Origin: Campylobacter sp. RM16189
Lineage (GTDB): Bacteria; Campylobacterota; Campylobacteria; Campylobacterales; Campylobacteraceae
Reading direction: 5' to 3'
Assembly: GCF_012978815.1 (NCBI RefSeq)
Contig: NZ_LIWR01000001.1
Location: 95,168-159,167 of the forward strand
Length of the DNA: 64,000 nucleotides
This document shows, piece after piece, positions 45,821 through 58,229 of the stretch (positions within the stretch are counted from its first letter, which is position 1; each line of letters starts with the position of its first letter). A program made the translations under genes and the position numbers. The notes beneath the pieces were generated by a model. The model ran no database searches. It saw only the letters and a list, made by a program, of their open reading frames with translations, and had not been told where the DNA came from.

Positions 45821-48800
45821 TCACTTCAAATACTCCTGCAGGCTTTTCACCTCAAGAGCAGAGCCGTCTTGAACGCTTCTAATTGATTTTGCTGCGGCAA
45901 GCGCAGCAGCGATAGTAGTAAAATAAGGAATTTTAAATCGCAAGATATTTTGGCGAATTTTCTTGCCATCCTCGGCATTTGACTTACTATCGCTTGTATT
46001 TACAACTAAAGATATATCGCCATTTTTAAGCCTGTCCTCTATATTTGGACGACCCTCGCTTATCTTATATACAAATTCCGCCTCCACACTGCTATCTTTT
46101 AAAATTTTATGTGTTCCACCGGTCGCTATTATCTTAAATCCTAAATTTATAAACTCTTTTGCAAGATTAATAGCATATGTCTTGTCATTATCTGCAAGAG
46201 TTAAGAAGACGAGTCCGCCTGTAGGTAGCGAGTTGCTGGCTGCAATTTGTGACTTAGCAAAGCTTCTTGCAAAATCACTGCTGATACCCATAACTTCGCC
46301 TGTTGATTTCATCTCAGGGCCAAGGATTAAGTCTGCGCCGCTTAGTTTATTAAACGGAAATACCGCTTCTTTAACGCAAACGTGATTTTTAACGCGCGGT
46401 TTTAGGATGCCCTCCTCTTCAAAGACGACTCCGTAAGCGTCGTAAAATTTAAGCGCTTCACGCAAATTTCCTTGCCACATAACGCGGGTTGCAACCTTTG
46501 CCATAGGAACGCCGGTCGCCTTGCTTACAAATGGCACCGTTCGGCTTGCACGAGGATTTACCTCTATCATATATAGCTCATCTTCATATATGGCAAACTG
46601 TATGTTCATAAGTCCCACAACGCCTAAATTTAAAGCTATATCTCTAGTCTGACGCTCAATCTTTTCTATCATCTTGCCACTTAGGCTCATTGGAGGCAGT
46701 ATGCATGCACTATCACCCGAGTGTATTCCAGCCTCCTCTATATGCTGCATAATAGCGCCGATATATACGTCCTTGCCGTCACATATCGCATCCACGTCAA
46801 GCTCGGTCGCATCTTGAAGAAATTTATCAAGCAGTACCGGGGAGTTATTGCTAACCTTAACCGCTTCGTTCATATATTGCTTTAACTCATCTTCGCTATG
46901 CACACGCCTCATGGCTCGTCCGCCAAGCACGTAGCTAGGGCGCACAAGTACCGGATAGCCGATAGCGTTAGCTTTTTCTATGGCTTCTTTCTGACTGGTT
47001 GCAGTGTCGTTTGTAGGCTGTTTTACGCCGATTTTATTTATAAATTCGCTAAATTTCTTTCTATCTTCGGCGATATCTATAACCCGCGCAGTCGTGCCTA
47101 TAATCTTAGCTCCCGCTATACTTAGGCGCTTAGCGAATTTTAGCGGAGTTTGACCGCCAAAATGCACGATCACCCCATCGGGCTTCTCGCGCTCGATGAC
47201 TGAACGCACATGCTCAAAATCAATCGGCTCAAAGTAAAGTATATCGCTCGTATCATAGTCGGTTGATACCGTTTCGGGGTTGCAGTTATACATGATGGTT
47301 TTTACGCCAAGATCTCTTAAAGCGTAGCTTGCATGCACGCAGCAGTAATCAAATTCTATGCCTTGACCTATGCGGTTTGGTCCGCCACCTATTATCATCA
47401 CTTTTTTAGAATCATCGGCTAATAAATTTTGTGGAATTTTAGTGATATTTGTCGTAGAATACAGATACGAAGTGAGCGCTTTTAACTCTCCCGCGCAAGT
47501 ATCTACCTCATTGTATTCAAGATTAATACCAAGCTTATTTCTGGCAAAATAGATGTCATTTTGACTAAGCTCAAGATTGTCTTTTAAGTTTATAAGATGA
47601 GCTATCATCTTATCGCTAAAGCCCATGGATTTGGTTTCGCGAAGCAAATTTTCGTCATTTAAAATATCCATATCGATTCTATCTTCAAATTCAACTATTT
47701 GGCGAATTTGATCCAAAAACCAAGGATCTATCTTGCTATATTCGTTAATTTCATCTATGCTAAGTCCATCTCTAAATGCTTGAGCAATCATCAAAAGACG
47801 ATTTTCATTAGCATTTCTAAGTCCGTATATGAGAGCGTTCTTATCTAAATTTAAAAAGTTAAATCCATAAAAATCCTTCTCCATCGAGCAAAGTGCCTTT
47901 TGGATACTCTCTTTAAACGTCCTTCCTATAGCCATTACTTCGCCCACAGACTTCATCGCAGTGCCTAAATATGGATTCGCACCTGGAAATTTTTCAAAAG
48001 TAAAGCGAGGAATTTTAGTCACTATATAATCAATTGCAGGCTCTCTTGATGCAGGAGTATCGGCTATATCGTTTTTTATCTCATCCAGGCTAAAACCGAC
48101 GGCAAGAAGAGTAGCAACCTTTGCTATAGGATAACCGGTAGCCTTACTGGCAAGTGCAGAACTACGGCTAACACGCGGGTTCATTTCTATAACTACCATT
48201 CTGCCATTTTTCGGATTTATAGCAAACTGCATATTGCTTCCACCGGTATCTACGCCTATCTCCCTGATAATAGCAAAGCTTGCTTCGCGCATCTTTTGAT
48301 ACTCTTTATCTGTTAGAGTAAGCGCTGGGGCTATAGTTATAGAATCTCCTGTATGCACACCCATTGGATCGAGGTTTTCGATAGAGCATACTATGATGCA
48401 ATTATCTTTGCTATCTCTAATAACCTCCATCTCATACTCTTTCCAGCCAAGCAAACTCTCCTCTATTAAAATTTCATGTATAGGGCTTGCATCTATACCA
48501 GCTTGTGCAAGCTCTCTAAACTCATCAATATTATATGCAACTCCACTTCCTGCACCACCCAAAGTAAAAGATGCCCTAATAATCAGAGGAAATCCTATTT
48601 CATTGGCAGCCGACATAGCTTCTTCAAGGTTATAAGCATATCTACTCTTTGGCAGATCCATACCTATTCTTTGCATAGCAGCTTTAAATTCCTGCCTATC
48701 CTCACCTTTTTTTATCGCCTCAGGTCTAGCGCCTAAGAATTTTACGCCTTCAAGCATTCCTGATTCGTGTAATTGCATAGCCACATTTAGAGCTACCTGA

Positions 48801-49075
48801 CCTCCCATCGTAGGCAAAATGGCATCTACACTTTCTTTATCTATTATACGTTTTATACTCTCTTTTGTAATAGGCTCTACATAAGTAGCATCGGCAAAAT
48901 CAGGATCGGTCATGATGGTAGCCGGATTTGAGTTGATAAGCACGACCTTATAGCCTAAACTCTTTAGAGTCTTAGCCGCCTGTGTGCCACTATAATCAAA
49001 TTCGCAAGCTTGACCGATAACAATAGGTCCCGAACCTATCAATAAAACTGTTTTTATATCTTCTCTTTTTGGCAT
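45821..49075 (-). CDS. carB: Carbamoyl-phosphate synthase, large subunit
   Basis: 1084 residues, full length. CarB makes carbamoyl phosphate for arginine and pyrimidines. The two homologous ATP-grasp halves both show the expected repeats ([17 protein letters not shown] in the first, [16 protein letters not shown] in the second), with [16 protein letters not shown] and [16 protein letters not shown], and an MGS-type regulatory domain at the C-terminus (about 935-1075). The gene shares one base with mreC (TAATG). CarA is not in the window. Confidence 0.97.
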   Translation of the reverse strand: MPKREDIKTVLLIGSGPIVIGQACEFDYSGTQAAKTLKSLGYKVVLINSNPATIMTDPDFADATYVEPITKESIKRIIDKESVDAILPTMGGQVALNVAMQLHESGMLEGVKFLGARPEAIKKGEDRQEFKAAMQRIGMDLPKSRYAYNLEEAMSAANEIGFPLIIRASFTLGGAGSGVAYNIDEFRELAQAGIDASPIHEILIEESLLGWKEYEMEVIRDSKDNCIIVCSIENLDPMGVHTGDSITIAPALTLTDKEYQKMREASFAIIREIGVDTGGSNMQFAINPKNGRMVVIEMNPRVSRSSALASKATGYPIAKVATLLAVGFSLDEIKNDIADTPASREPAIDYIVTKIPRFTFEKFPGANPYLGTAMKSVGEVMAIGRTFKESIQKALCSMEKDFYGFNFLNLDKNALIYGLRNANENRLLMIAQAFRDGLSIDEINEYSKIDPWFLDQIRQIVEFEDRIDMDILNDENLLRETKSMGFSDKMIAHLINLKDNLELSQNDIYFARNKLGINLEYNEVDTCAGELKALTSYLYSTTNITKIPQNLLADDSKKVMIIGGGPNRIGQGIEFDYCCVHASYALRDLGVKTIMYNCNPETVSTDYDTSDILYFEPIDFEHVRSVIEREKPDGVIVHFGGQTPLKFAKRLSIAGAKIIGTTARVIDIAEDRKKFSEFINKIGVKQPTNDTATSQKEAIEKANAIGYPVLVRPSYVLGGRAMRRVHSEDELKQYMNEAVKVSNNSPVLLDKFLQDATELDVDAICDGKDVYIGAIMQHIEEAGIHSGDSACILPPMSLSGKMIEKIERQTRDIALNLGVVGLMNIQFAIYEDELYMIEVNPRASRTVPFVSKATGVPMAKVATRVMWQGNLREALKFYDAYGVVFEEEGILKPRVKNHVCVKEAVFPFNKLSGADLILGPEMKSTGEVMGISSDFARSFAKSQIAASNSLPTGGLVFLTLADNDKTYAINLAKEFINLGFKIIATGGTHKILKDSSVEAEFVYKISEGRPNIEDRLKNGDISLVVNTSDSKSNAEDGKKIRQNILRFKIPYFTTIAAALAAAKSIRSVQDGSALEVKSLQEYLK

Positions 49076-49830
49076 TATTTTTCCTTTGTAACTGCATATA
49101 GATATGATGGAATATCAACTTTTACGTATGGTTCTACTAATACGCTCTTATATAAACTCTCTTCAATAACTTTTGTAACTTTTCCTACAGGAACTCCGCT
49201 GAAAAATATCCCGTCAAGCCCGCTTGTATAGACCTCATCGCCATCTTTTGGATGAAGCCATTGAGGAATAAATTTTATCAAAAGTCCGTTTTTATTGCCA
49301 TGTGCTATACCTGGGATCTTTTCATTTCCCACAAAAACCGCAAATATATTTTTAGGATCATTTTGCAAGATAGCCATAGGGCGATCGTCTTTGGATATTA
49401 CTATGCCGGCACTCTTGCCCTGATAGATAAGCCCATAAATTTTAGAGCTATTAAAATCATCAAATTTATCAAGCCAAATTTTATTATAATCGCTTATATT
49501 TACATAGCTTAATGCTCTAACGAGCTGAATTTTGGGCTCATATACGCTTGAATTCTTATCTATCAAAATTTCATTTAGCTCTTTAGCAAATGAGGCTAAA
49601 AGAACGGCAGACTTTTCAAGCTCAGCATTTTGAGCCCTAAGAGATATTATCTCCTCTTTTTGTCTAAAATACTCATTTACCTTGTTGACTATAAATTTAA
49701 TGCCATCATCGTATATTTTGACAATAGAGCTATTTAAATTTACAACCTCTTTGCTAAATATCTCACCTTTATAAAGCGAGCTAAGCGCCAAGGCTCCGAT
49801 TAAAATAACAAATAAAATTTTACTCTTCAT
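49075..49830 (-). CDS. mreC: Rod-shape protein MreC
   Basis: 251 residues. One membrane segment near the N-terminus ([16 protein letters not shown]), a coiled coil (about 55-95) and a periplasmic beta-barrel pair, with PEVDI-like [18 protein letters not shown] at the end. MreC scaffolds the elongasome that lays down lateral peptidoglycan. Its start overlaps mreB by 11 bases; its stop shares a base with carB. Confidence 0.93.
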   Translation of the reverse strand: MKSKILFVILIGALALSSLYKGEIFSKEVVNLNSSIVKIYDDGIKFIVNKVNEYFRQKEEIISLRAQNAELEKSAVLLASFAKELNEILIDKNSSVYEPKIQLVRALSYVNISDYNKIWLDKFDDFNSSKIYGLIYQGKSAGIVISKDDRPMAILQNDPKNIFAVFVGNEKIPGIAHGNKNGLLIKFIPQWLHPKDGDEVYTSGLDGIFFSGVPVGKVTKVIEESLYKSVLVEPYVKVDIPSYLYAVTKEK

Positions 49831-50857
49831 TTGTTAGTTGTTGCAAAAGTCCTATCTCTTCCAAGGCCTTACCGGTTCCTCTTGCAACAGCCATTAGCGG
49901 CTCATCGGCTACAAATACAGGAAGCTTAACTATATCGGATAGATACTTATCAAGTCCTCTTATCAGAGCTCCGCCACCTGTTAAAACCACTCCATTTTCT
50001 ACAATATCACCGGCAAGATCAGGCGGCATCATCTCAAGCACTGTTTTTAAGGCATCAGCTATCTCTTTAAGAGGCTCTCTCATCGCCTCTCGCACATCTT
50101 CGCTGGTTAGCTCTATCCTGCTTAAGAGTCCGCTTACCTGATCGCGCCCTTTGACTACGATAGTAAGCTCTTGAGGAAGCTGTATAGCAGAGCCTACTTG
50201 TATCTTTATGTCCTCTCCCGCTCTTTCGCCTATTAAAAGGTTATATTTTTCTTTTATGTAGTTTACTATACTCATATCGATCTTATCGCCTGCGGTTCTG
50301 ATTGATTTGCTTATAACCAAACCGCCAAGTGAAACTACGCCGATTTCAGTCGTTCCACCACCGATATCCACAACCAAATTTCCTTGCGGCTCGCGAACCG
50401 GCAAATTTGCTCCGATCGCCGCAGCCATAGGCTCTTCTATCAAAAAGACCTCTCTAGCGCCCGCACTAAGTGCACTTTCTCGGACGGCTTTTCTTTCAAC
50501 TTGAGTTAGTCCGTAAGGAACTGATATGATGATACGCGGGCGGATGAAGCTTTTGCGCCTATGAGTCTTTTCTATAAAATATCTTATCATCTTTTCAGTC
50601 ATGTCAAAGTCAGCTATAACGCCGTCTCTCATAGGTCTTATCGCCTCTATATCGCCCGGAGTCTTACCGACCATATCCTTAGCCTCGTGCCCTACGGCTA
50701 GAATTTTTTGCTTACCGTATTTTTCACGCTGCACGGCGACAACCGAAGGTTCATTTATGATGATACCTTTATCTTTTACTAAGACAAGCGTATTTGCCGT
50801 GCCCAAATCTATACCCATATCACTTGAGAAAAATCCAATAATTTGATCTAAAATCAT
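49820..50857 (-). CDS. mreB: Rod-shape actin homologue MreB
   Basis: 345 residues, the actin-like filament that guides cell-wall synthesis under the membrane. The phosphate loops [11 protein letters not shown] and [18 protein letters not shown] and the adenosine motif [15 protein letters not shown] are all present. It begins 15 bases after clpX and overlaps mreC by 11 bases. Confidence 0.97.
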   Translation of the reverse strand: MILDQIIGFFSSDMGIDLGTANTLVLVKDKGIIINEPSVVAVQREKYGKQKILAVGHEAKDMVGKTPGDIEAIRPMRDGVIADFDMTEKMIRYFIEKTHRRKSFIRPRIIISVPYGLTQVERKAVRESALSAGAREVFLIEEPMAAAIGANLPVREPQGNLVVDIGGGTTEIGVVSLGGLVISKSIRTAGDKIDMSIVNYIKEKYNLLIGERAGEDIKIQVGSAIQLPQELTIVVKGRDQVSGLLSRIELTSEDVREAMREPLKEIADALKTVLEMMPPDLAGDIVENGVVLTGGGALIRGLDKYLSDIVKLPVFVADEPLMAVARGTGKALEEIGLLQQLTNEE

Positions 50858-50872
50858 CTTCTACCTTTTATA

Positions 50873-52105
50873 TTATGCGCTTAGTTTATTTTGTTTGACT
50901 AAAATCGGCTTAGCATCGCCGTTTACGACATCTTTTGTTATCACTACCTCATATCCGCCAAGCTCAGGAAGCTCATACATGATATCTATCATAACCTCTT
51001 CCATTATACTTCTAAGACCTCTTGCCCCGGTCTTTCGCTCAATGGCAAGCCCTGCAACCTCCTTAAGCGCCTCATCGTCAAATTTAAGCGTTGCTTTATC
51101 GATAGAAAAAAGCTTTTGATACTGCTTTAAGATAGCATTTTTCGGCTCGGTAAGAATTCTCACCATATCATCTTTGGTGATCTCGTTAAGCGTTGCGACT
51201 ACATGAAGCCTTCCGATTAGTTCTGGGATAAGCCCAAAATGCACCAAATCATCAGGCTCAAGTAAATGCAACAAATTCGATCTCTCCTCTTTACTGCGCT
51301 TATCTTGATTAAAGCCAAGCACGTTTTTGCCTATCCTGCGCTCAACAATATCGCTAAGACCGTCAAATGCGCCGCCGCAAACAAACAAGATGTTTGAAGT
51401 ATCTATCTGGATAAACTCTTGATTAGGATGTTTCCTACCGCCTTTTGGAGGGATATTTACAACGCTTCCTTCGATTATCTTAAGAAGCGCCTGCTGCACC
51501 CCTTCACCTGAAACATCGCGCGTTATCGAGCGATTTTCGCTCATTCTGGCTATCTTATCGATCTCATCTACAAACACAATCCCCTGCTCGGCTCTTTTTA
51601 CATCGCCGTCAGCAGCCTGAAGCAAACGAGTTAGGATATTTTCCACGTCTTCGCCCACATATCCGGCCTCAGTCAAGCTTGTCGCGTCGCAAATTGCGAT
51701 AGGCACATCAAGAAATTTAGCCAGAGTCTGAGCCATCAGCGTCTTACCGCTTCCCGTAGGTCCTACAAGCAAGATATTTGACTTTGAAATTTCGGTATCA
51801 TCCTCAATCTCGCTCTGTTTGAAAATTCTCTTATAGTGATTATAAACACCTACGCTAAATACTTTTTTTGCCTTATCTTGACCGACAACATAACCGTCAA
51901 GCACCTCTTTTAACTCTTTTGGAGTCAAATTTTTATAATCATGCTTTAAAATTTCTTCGCTTTTTTCAAGGCTGGTATCACCATAAATCATATTGTAAGC
52001 GGCATTTATACAGTATTCGCATATGAAAGCATGTCCTTGTATATCAGACAACAATCTTCTGTCGTTTGACTCGATTTCGCCGCAAAAATTACACTTTTTC
52101 GCCAT
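50873..52105 (-). CDS. clpX: ATP-dependent Clp protease ATP-binding subunit ClpX
   Basis: 410 residues from ATG 52105, which shares its first base with the lpxA stop (TAATG); an opening 57 bases earlier lies in lpxA and is rejected. The N-terminal zinc domain has CNFCGE and CEYC. The AAA+ core has [17 protein letters not shown] near residue 115, [12 protein letters not shown], and the arginine/sensor motif [11 protein letters not shown]. ClpX unfolds tagged proteins for ClpP and in many species handles proteins of DNA replication and stress. Confidence 0.95.
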   Translation of the reverse strand: MAKKCNFCGEIESNDRRLLSDIQGHAFICEYCINAAYNMIYGDTSLEKSEEILKHDYKNLTPKELKEVLDGYVVGQDKAKKVFSVGVYNHYKRIFKQSEIEDDTEISKSNILLVGPTGSGKTLMAQTLAKFLDVPIAICDATSLTEAGYVGEDVENILTRLLQAADGDVKRAEQGIVFVDEIDKIARMSENRSITRDVSGEGVQQALLKIIEGSVVNIPPKGGRKHPNQEFIQIDTSNILFVCGGAFDGLSDIVERRIGKNVLGFNQDKRSKEERSNLLHLLEPDDLVHFGLIPELIGRLHVVATLNEITKDDMVRILTEPKNAILKQYQKLFSIDKATLKFDDEALKEVAGLAIERKTGARGLRSIMEEVMIDIMYELPELGGYEVVITKDVVNGDAKPILVKQNKLSA

Positions 52106-52896
52106 TATTCTCTTCCTTTTGCCAGCGGAATTCCCCGCGTCGTGCTTAGTATAAATTCGCACATTTTTTTTACATTTTCGTTGTTTTGAGTTTGCATAAG
52201 CTCGCTTGCAGCCTCTTTTAACCCGCCTTCATGTCTAAATAAAAATTTATAAGCCCTATTTATCTCTTCTACATTTTCTTTATCAAATCTTCTGCGAATT
52301 CCAACCAAATTTAGCCCTCTTATATAGGCTCTGTTGCCCTCGGCTAGACAAAACGGCACTACATCTTGACTAAGCGCGCTTGCACCTGCGATCATGCAGC
52401 TTTCACCGATTCGCACGAACTGATGCACTGGAGTTAGTCCACCAACTACCGCAAAATCTCCCATCTCAACGTGTCCAGCTAAAGTAGCGTTGTTTGCTAG
52501 GATTACGTTATTGCCGATTATACAGTCATGCGCGATATGACAATACGCCATGATAAAGGCATTATCGCCGATTCTGGTTAGCCCATCGCCTTTATGCGTG
52601 CCCGAATTTATCGTGCAAAATTCGCGGATTGTAGCGTTTTTGCCTATTCGTACGCCGGTATTACTTTCCGGTTTATAGCTGATATCTTGAGGTATGTCGC
52701 CCACGATCGCGTAGCTGTAAATTTTACTAAAATCGCCTATATGCGTATCGCCCACGATCCTAGCGCCTTGCTTAACCAGCACGCCGTTACCAAGCACCGC
52801 GTCTTTTCCGACATAAGCATAGGCTTCAATTATCGCGTCTTCGCCGATCTTGGCACCGTCTTCTATGACCGCCGTTTTATGGATATTTTTCATCAA
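52105..52896 (-). CDS. lpxA: UDP-N-acetylglucosamine acyltransferase LpxA
   Basis: 263 residues. A left-handed beta helix built of hexapeptide repeats ([20 protein letters not shown] and onward) with a helical C-terminal cap. LpxA adds a hydroxyacyl chain to UDP-GlcNAc in the first lipid A step. The catalytic His lies in [13 protein letters not shown], and [20 protein letters not shown] is the substrate-binding region. It begins 7 bases after fabZ, the common fabZ-lpxA order. Confidence 0.97.
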   Translation of the reverse strand: MMKNIHKTAVIEDGAKIGEDAIIEAYAYVGKDAVLGNGVLVKQGARIVGDTHIGDFSKIYSYAIVGDIPQDISYKPESNTGVRIGKNATIREFCTINSGTHKGDGLTRIGDNAFIMAYCHIAHDCIIGNNVILANNATLAGHVEMGDFAVVGGLTPVHQFVRIGESCMIAGASALSQDVVPFCLAEGNRAYIRGLNLVGIRRRFDKENVEEINRAYKFLFRHEGGLKEAASELMQTQNNENVKKMCEFILSTTRGIPLAKGRE

Positions 52897-52903
52897 ATTT
52901 CGC

Positions 52904-53350
52904 CTATTTATCTACTATCATCGCTTTTAACTCCGCCTCGCAAGCAAGAGTTCCGTCCACATAAGCCTTGCCGTCAAGCACCCAGATATTTCCTTTGTGT
53001 TTTAGCACTTCAAGGCGGTACTCCAGCCTGTCGCCAGGGCGGATCGGATGGCGAAATTTAGCGCGATCTATGCTCATAAAATAGACAACCTTATTTTCAA
53101 TGCCCGCCTGATGTTCATCGCTCATACTCTTAAACGCGAGCACTCCGCCCGCTTGCGCCATGCCTTCTATTATCATTACACCCGGATATATCGGATGATC
53201 GGGGAAGTGTCCTTGGAAAACCGGTTCGCCGATTGTTACGTTTTTATAAGCCACTATGTGCTTTGCGGGCTCGATTTCTACGACTCTATCGATGAGTAAA
53301 AACGGATATCTATGCGGAAGTATCTTTTGAATTTGCATTATGTCTATCAC
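52904..53350 (-). CDS. fabZ: 3-hydroxyacyl-ACP dehydratase FabZ
   Basis: 148 residues. GTG 53350 has AAGG about 8 bases upstream and is preferred; ATG 53338 is the alternative. A hot-dog-fold enzyme that removes water from 3-hydroxyacyl-ACP. The catalytic His is in [20 protein letters not shown], with the Glu in the same motif. It is the first gene of the fabZ-lpxA-clpX-mreB-mreC-carB unit; TATATT near 53373 on the minus strand may be the -10 box. Confidence 0.95.
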   Translation of the reverse strand: MIDIMQIQKILPHRYPFLLIDRVVEIEPAKHIVAYKNVTIGEPVFQGHFPDHPIYPGVMIIEGMAQAGGVLAFKSMSDEHQAGIENKVVYFMSIDRAKFRHPIRPGDRLEYRLEVLKHKGNIWVLDGKAYVDGTLACEAELKAMIVDK

Positions 53351-53472
53351 TGCTAAGCCTTAATTATTAAAATATAGACCCGATTTTAGCTAATTTTTGC
53401 TAAGAGAAAGATTATTGAGTTGAATTTTAGCTTTTTAAGCAGGAAATTTTAAGCCGAATTTTAAGCATTAAT

Positions 53473-54546
53473 TCACTCTAAAACCAAAATTTCCCTGCTG
53501 TCGTTATAAGTTACGCTTTTGCCATAAATTTCATATCTGCCCTCTAAAATTTGATCAAGCACGATTATTGGATTTTGGCTAAAATCTCCGCAAATTTCTC
53601 GTCTCAAATTTAGCTCAGCCTCTACGCTTGGCGGATTTTTGCAAAGCCTATTAACGTTTGAGTAATCACTCTTTGTAAGCTCGTTAAATTTGGCTAAATT
53701 CATCATCGTTACCCCATCTCGAAGCTCATCAAGCAAATCTTTTACCTTGCTTACACTAAATTTCACGCTTGCACGCTTAAAATTTGAATAAAGCAAAAAG
53801 TAGCTAGGCACAACAAATTTATCAAATTTCACGCTTGCTCTAAGCAGGCGGTAGTTCAAAAAATACTTGCGCGAAAGATGAAATTTCACGCCCTTTTCTT
53901 CGCACTCTCGCACCTTTTTATAAAGCTCAAGCCGCTCTTCGATGCTGCCGGGTAAAACGCGTCCGTTTATCTCGCTTGCAAGCTCGCTTAACGGCAAATT
54001 TTGCGCTTCTCTCTGCTTGCTAAGCCCAAAGATACATCCGCAGTAATTTTGATGATAGAGCTTATCTTTTTTAGCAAGTTCAAACTGCTCGTTCGTGCCG
54101 CCGTTTTTTCGGTAATCAACCGCCACAGCTTCAAGATCATAGCCGCCTACCGCCTCTTTAAGCGAAGCTTCAAGCTGGCTAAAATCCTTCTTTGGACTCA
54201 TTAAAAGTGTCGTTGTAACGGACTTTTGCCCAAGCTCAATCGCCTTAGCGGCCGAGCTTCCCACGCGAAAATCAAAGCAGTATTTACAGCGCTTACCCTT
54301 TTCAGGCTCATCTTCAAGCCCCTTAGTTCCTGCAAGCCAGCTTTCATAGTCGTATTCTCCGCATATTAGCTTGATACCCATCGCGTCGCACGAGCGCTTA
54401 ACATCCTCGTAGCGCATCAAAAATTCACTATATGGATGGATGTTTGGATCGTAAAAATAGCCGATCAGCTCCTCATCAGGAAAATCCTCGCGCAAACGGC
54501 GCAAAAAGTAGTGACTATCGACAGAACAGCAGATATGAACTAGCAA
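53473..54546 (-). CDS. queH: Epoxyqueuosine reductase QueH, with C-terminal extension
   Basis: 357 residues, TTG start with AAGGA upstream. The first 180 residues carry the DUF208/QueH set: LVHICCSVDS, FDFRVG preceded by CKYC, and a later YCGC pair, giving the cysteines for an iron-sulphur cluster and a metal site. QueH turns epoxyqueuosine into queuosine in tRNA. Residues about 190-357 are an extra helical part of unknown role that I recall in Campylobacter homologues. The queE and queD genes are at 59884 and 60646, so three queuosine genes lie close by. Confidence 0.88.
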   Translation of the reverse strand: MLVHICCSVDSHYFLRRLREDFPDEELIGYFYDPNIHPYSEFLMRYEDVKRSCDAMGIKLICGEYDYESWLAGTKGLEDEPEKGKRCKYCFDFRVGSSAAKAIELGQKSVTTTLLMSPKKDFSQLEASLKEAVGGYDLEAVAVDYRKNGGTNEQFELAKKDKLYHQNYCGCIFGLSKQREAQNLPLSELASEINGRVLPGSIEERLELYKKVRECEEKGVKFHLSRKYFLNYRLLRASVKFDKFVVPSYFLLYSNFKRASVKFSVSKVKDLLDELRDGVTMMNLAKFNELTKSDYSNVNRLCKNPPSVEAELNLRREICGDFSQNPIIVLDQILEGRYEIYGKSVTYNDSREILVLE

Positions 54547-54600
54547 ATTTTTCCTTTTTTTACTTGTGATTTTATGGCAATTTTAGCCGCAAATTTTAAA

Positions 54601-55557
54601 TCAGCTTAAAAATTCGCGAATTTTTGTTTCGCACTCTTGGATAGAGCCGCTAAATTTCTCTTCAAATTGCGAGCGGTTAAAGGTGCGCTGACGTTTGGCA
54701 AGCTGAGCCGTATGCGTTGAAATCAGCTCAAAAAGCTCGCTTTCATTGATCTCGCCTCTTAAAAACTCACCGCACTCTTTAAGACCGATCGACTTAAGCG
54801 GTTTTGGCTCGCTAGGGTACTTTTCAAAAAGAAATTTCGCCTCATCCAAAAGCCCTTTTTCAAGCATATTTTCGGTGCGAATTTTTATGCGCTCACGCAA
54901 AATTTCCCTATCCCAAACTATCTCAAAAATCTTTAAATTTGAGATGATAGGCTCGTAAGTATTTTCTTGCAAATAAACGCTTGGAGCGGTTGAAATTTGC
55001 AAATTTTGCACCGCCTTACCCTGCACGATTTTAATCAAATTTTCAAGCTTAAACTCTTGGGCGGGATTTTCGGTCTTTAAAATATGAACGTAAATTTCAA
55101 GCCATTTATTTAGCCTATATGTGTCATTTTGGCTAAATTTAGTGGCAAAAACGGGATCTATCCTACTTGCAAATTCGTAAATTTCAGCGTTACTAAGTCC
55201 GCTTTCAAGTTTATCAAATTTTGGCGAAAGTCCTGAGATTAAGGATTTTAGATAAAATCCGCTTCCGCCCGTTATAAATAAATTTTTGCCATTTTGCACG
55301 GCAAACTGTCTAGCTTGCTTATAAATCTCAAAAAACATCCCAACGTCAAAATGCTCGTTTGGATATATCAAATTTATCCCAAAATGCCTCACGCTGGCAA
55401 GCTCTGCCTCGCTTGGCTTTGCGCTTGCGATATTGATCTCTTTATAAACGCAAAGCGAGTCAAGACTTAAGATAATGCCGTTAAACTCGCTTGCAAGCTT
55501 AAGCGCAAGATCTGTCTTGCCGCTTGCCGTAGCGCCTATGATAGCAAGTTCTTTCAA
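54601..55557 (-). CDS. miaA: tRNA dimethylallyltransferase MiaA
   Basis: 318 residues. It adds an isopentenyl group to A37 of tRNAs that read UNN codons. Walker-A-like [15 protein letters not shown], the [19 protein letters not shown] segment and [14 protein letters not shown] are family signatures; the C-terminal part has [15 protein letters not shown]. Its start overlaps the FAD oxidoreductase gene by 4 bases. Confidence 0.95.
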   Translation of the reverse strand: MKELAIIGATASGKTDLALKLASEFNGIILSLDSLCVYKEINIASAKPSEAELASVRHFGINLIYPNEHFDVGMFFEIYKQARQFAVQNGKNLFITGGSGFYLKSLISGLSPKFDKLESGLSNAEIYEFASRIDPVFATKFSQNDTYRLNKWLEIYVHILKTENPAQEFKLENLIKIVQGKAVQNLQISTAPSVYLQENTYEPIISNLKIFEIVWDREILRERIKIRTENMLEKGLLDEAKFLFEKYPSEPKPLKSIGLKECGEFLRGEINESELFELISTHTAQLAKRQRTFNRSQFEEKFSGSIQECETKIREFLS

Positions 55558-56756
55558 GCGTAAATTCCTGAAAAAAGCAGCACATCATCGCTATTTTCAT
55601 TTGAGACGCCACGCACTATCATATCGGTTAAAATTTGAGAAACGCACGGAGCAAATAGGCTCTCATTTAGCCCAAAACCGCTTATATAAAGCAGATTTTT
55701 ATAGCTCTCATCGCGTCCAAATATCGGCAGTGAATTTGGCGTAAACGCTAAATTTTTAGCCTTAAAAGTCGGATTTTTAAGCTCAAAAAATGAAGTATAA
55801 GGCTTTAGCTTGGCTAAATTTTCATTTATCTCTTTTATATCCACAAGCGCATCTTTTGCATTTATTTGAGGCTTTGTAACGATGTTTACAAGACCGTTTT
55901 TAGCATCTATATTCAATCCGAAATCATCAATCATAAGCGGCATTTTAGGCGATATATCCTCATTTGCTTCAAAACTTACTTCATAAATTTTCGCACTAAT
56001 GAGATCGAAATTCACGCCTAATTTTTTAACCAAATTCTTATCATCTCCGCTTGCTTGGATGAAGCTGCTTGCCTCATATCTGCCAAGCCTTCCGATTACC
56101 GATCTTACGCCATCTGCACCAACTTCGTAATCAACAATCTCATCGGTTACAAATGTAACTCCGCTTCGCTCTAAAAACGCTTTTAAATTTTCATATAGTT
56201 TTTGCGCGTCCAGTCTTGCGTTTTTCTTTAAATTTAAAGCTCCCTTTACGCCGTTTTTAACAAGACCCAAAGTATTTTCGTCGCGTATATCTAAAATTTC
56301 GAAATTTTCATCGTTAAATTTTATATTTTCAAGCATGAATTTGTATTTTTTATCGTCAAAAAACACAAGCGCTTCGCCTCTGCTTTCAAATTCAAATTCC
56401 CCTATTTCGCTTGCTAAATTTTGGTAAATTTCATAGCTTTTTAAGCCGTATCTACGAGTTAAAATTTCAAGCTTTTTACTAGGTCTAGTTTGATTTACGC
56501 CAAATTTTAAAAGCCAGTTTAAAAACGCTTTATCGGCTAAATTTTTAAACCCTACAAAGCCGTCTCCTCTAGCAAATTTTAAAACTTCGTCAAACAAACT
56601 TCGATGTGCGCCTAAAAATAAATTTAGCGTATTTAAGCCGTTAGTTTCAGGCTTTTGCGATTTGGATACCACGCTTACGCTAAGAGAGTTTTTAACACAC
56701 CAATAAGCGCTAAAAAGCCCTGAAATTCCGCTTCCTATAACCACTACGTCTTTCAT
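55554..56756 (-). CDS. FAD-dependent oxidoreductase (DAO family)
   Basis: 400 residues. The dinucleotide-binding [17 protein letters not shown] is at the N-terminus. The C-terminal segment [22 protein letters not shown] resembles the second FAD motif of the DAO group (sarcosine, glycine and D-amino acid oxidases). The substrate is unknown and no electron-transfer partner gene is adjacent. It is upstream of miaA with a 4-base overlap and is divergent from the prenyltransferase gene. Confidence 0.78.
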   Translation of the reverse strand: MKDVVVIGSGISGLFSAYWCVKNSLSVSVVSKSQKPETNGLNTLNLFLGAHRSLFDEVLKFARGDGFVGFKNLADKAFLNWLLKFGVNQTRPSKKLEILTRRYGLKSYEIYQNLASEIGEFEFESRGEALVFFDDKKYKFMLENIKFNDENFEILDIRDENTLGLVKNGVKGALNLKKNARLDAQKLYENLKAFLERSGVTFVTDEIVDYEVGADGVRSVIGRLGRYEASSFIQASGDDKNLVKKLGVNFDLISAKIYEVSFEANEDISPKMPLMIDDFGLNIDAKNGLVNIVTKPQINAKDALVDIKEINENLAKLKPYTSFFELKNPTFKAKNLAFTPNSLPIFGRDESYKNLLYISGFGLNESLFAPCVSQILTDMIVRGVSNENSDDVLLFSGIYA

Positions 56757-56850
56757 AGGTTTTCCTTTAAATTTATCTTGAGTAGCTTAATTTTAGCAAA
56801 TTTTTGTAATTTAAGATAAAATAACGCCAAACTTAAATTTATGGAAAAAT

Positions 56851-57717
56851 ATGCAAAAATTTCTAACGACACTAAAAGATATCGGCGAACTAATCGTATT
56901 TAAGCACTCTATTTTTGCGTTGCCGTTTATCTTTACGGCGATGATAGTTGCAAGCAAACAGATAAATAACTCGGCTTGGTTTGGCTGGAAGCTGTTGATT
57001 TTAGGCATAATCTGCGCGGTCAGCGCCAGAAATTTTGCAATGGCTTTTAACCGCTATATGGATGAGGATATAGATAAATTAAACCCGCGAACCGCAAATC
57101 GTCCAAGCGTTGACGGACGCATAGGCAGGGGGAATTTGCTTGTTTTTATCATCGCAAATGCGGCGATCTTTGTCATAGTTGCTTGGCTTATAAACGATCT
57201 TGCATTTTGGCTGTCGTTTCCGATTTTAATCATTCTTGGCGGATATTCGCTCTTTAAGCGCTTTAGCGAACTTGCGCATTTGGTGCTTGGTTTATCGCTT
57301 GGTTTAGCTCCGATTGCAGGAGCAGTGGCGATAAGTGCGAGCATACCTTTATGGAGCGCGCTACTGTGTCTTGGGGTAATGTTTTGGGTGGCGGGATTTG
57401 ACCTGCTTTATTCGCTTCAGGATATGGAATTTGATAAGCAAAAGGGGCTTTTTAGCATACCTTCGATATATGGCGAAAAGGCTACGATGTTTATCTCTGC
57501 GCTTTTTCATCTAAATGCGATTTTATTTTGGTTGCTCTTTGCTTGGGCTGCAAATTTGGGACTTTGGGCATTTATCGGAGTTATATTAAGCGCAGTGATT
57601 TTATTTGCCGAACACAAAATCGTTCGCAAGGATTTTAGCAAGATAGATAGAGCCTTTTTCACGCTAAACGGCTATCTTGGAATTATGTTTTTTATATTTA
57701 TATGGATAGATTTATGA
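56851..57717 (+). CDS. mqnP: UbiA-family prenyltransferase, probable MqnP (menaquinone)
   Basis: 288 residues with eight or nine membrane segments. NRYMDEDIDKLNPRTANRP (first Asp-rich motif, NxxxD) and the second motif DLLYSLQDMEFDKQKGLFS bind the prenyl diphosphate through magnesium. In Campylobacter the menaquinone futalosine route uses MqnP at this step; the ubiquinone enzyme UbiA would be out of place because the organism makes menaquinone. That assignment is from pathway knowledge plus the ubiE gene in this window. Confidence 0.82.
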   Translation: MQKFLTTLKDIGELIVFKHSIFALPFIFTAMIVASKQINNSAWFGWKLLILGIICAVSARNFAMAFNRYMDEDIDKLNPRTANRPSVDGRIGRGNLLVFIIANAAIFVIVAWLINDLAFWLSFPILIILGGYSLFKRFSELAHLVLGLSLGLAPIAGAVAISASIPLWSALLCLGVMFWVAGFDLLYSLQDMEFDKQKGLFSIPSIYGEKATMFISALFHLNAILFWLLFAWAANLGLWAFIGVILSAVILFAEHKIVRKDFSKIDRAFFTLNGYLGIMFFIFIWIDL

Positions 57718-58229
57718 GGCTTTATCCTGCAAATTTAGATATCGTTTTTGAAGAAATTTTAGATAGAAAAGATGAATTTGCGATTGAATTCGATAAGCTA
57801 AGCGGAAGCGAGGACGATCCGCTGGGACAGTGGCTAAAGCGTGCTAAGGCAAGAGGTGAAACCAAAGAGAGCGATCAGGTTTTGCTGACACTTTTAACCG
57901 AACTGCACCGCAAATTTGACGAACTAAACGCATATTTGAAAAACGAAAAAATTTCAAAGCTTGAGCTTAACGAAAGCTCGGTGATAGAAGGTGTCGGCTT
58001 TGAAAATTTTGCGATAAAAGAGGCTAAATTTAGCACCGGAGGCAGTTATTACGCTAGAATTTCAATGCCGATATTTCCAAAGCGTGATTTAGCGGTGTTT
58101 TTTGAAGCAGTTGATGAAAAAACAGCCAAGATAACAAAGATGCACGAAAGCGATGAGAGCGACTACAACGGATATGTAACGGCTAGAGAGCGCGTGATGA
58201 TACGCGAGTTAAGGGGAAATAATGGGTAG
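57714..58229 (+). CDS. Conserved protein, unknown function
   Basis: 171 residues from ATG 57714, which overlaps the prenyltransferase stop as ATGA; an ATG four codons earlier (57702) is possible. It has an N-terminal helical part (SGSEDDPLGQWLKRAKARGE) and a C-terminal beta-rich half (about 85-150) with SYYARISMPIFPKRDLAVFF, which looks like a PilZ-type or other small beta barrel, but no RxxxR plus DxSxxG pair is present. Overlaps the next gene by 8 bases. I do not recognise the family. Confidence 0.7.
   Translation: MRLYPANLDIVFEEILDRKDEFAIEFDKLSGSEDDPLGQWLKRAKARGETKESDQVLLTLLTELHRKFDELNAYLKNEKISKLELNESSVIEGVGFENFAIKEAKFSTGGSYYARISMPIFPKRDLAVFFEAVDEKTAKITKMHESDESDYNGYVTARERVMIRELRGNNG

Noticed and set aside
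46898..47125. 75-codon plus-strand open frame in carB
   Set aside because: Antisense to the second ATP-grasp half of carB, which is unbroken.
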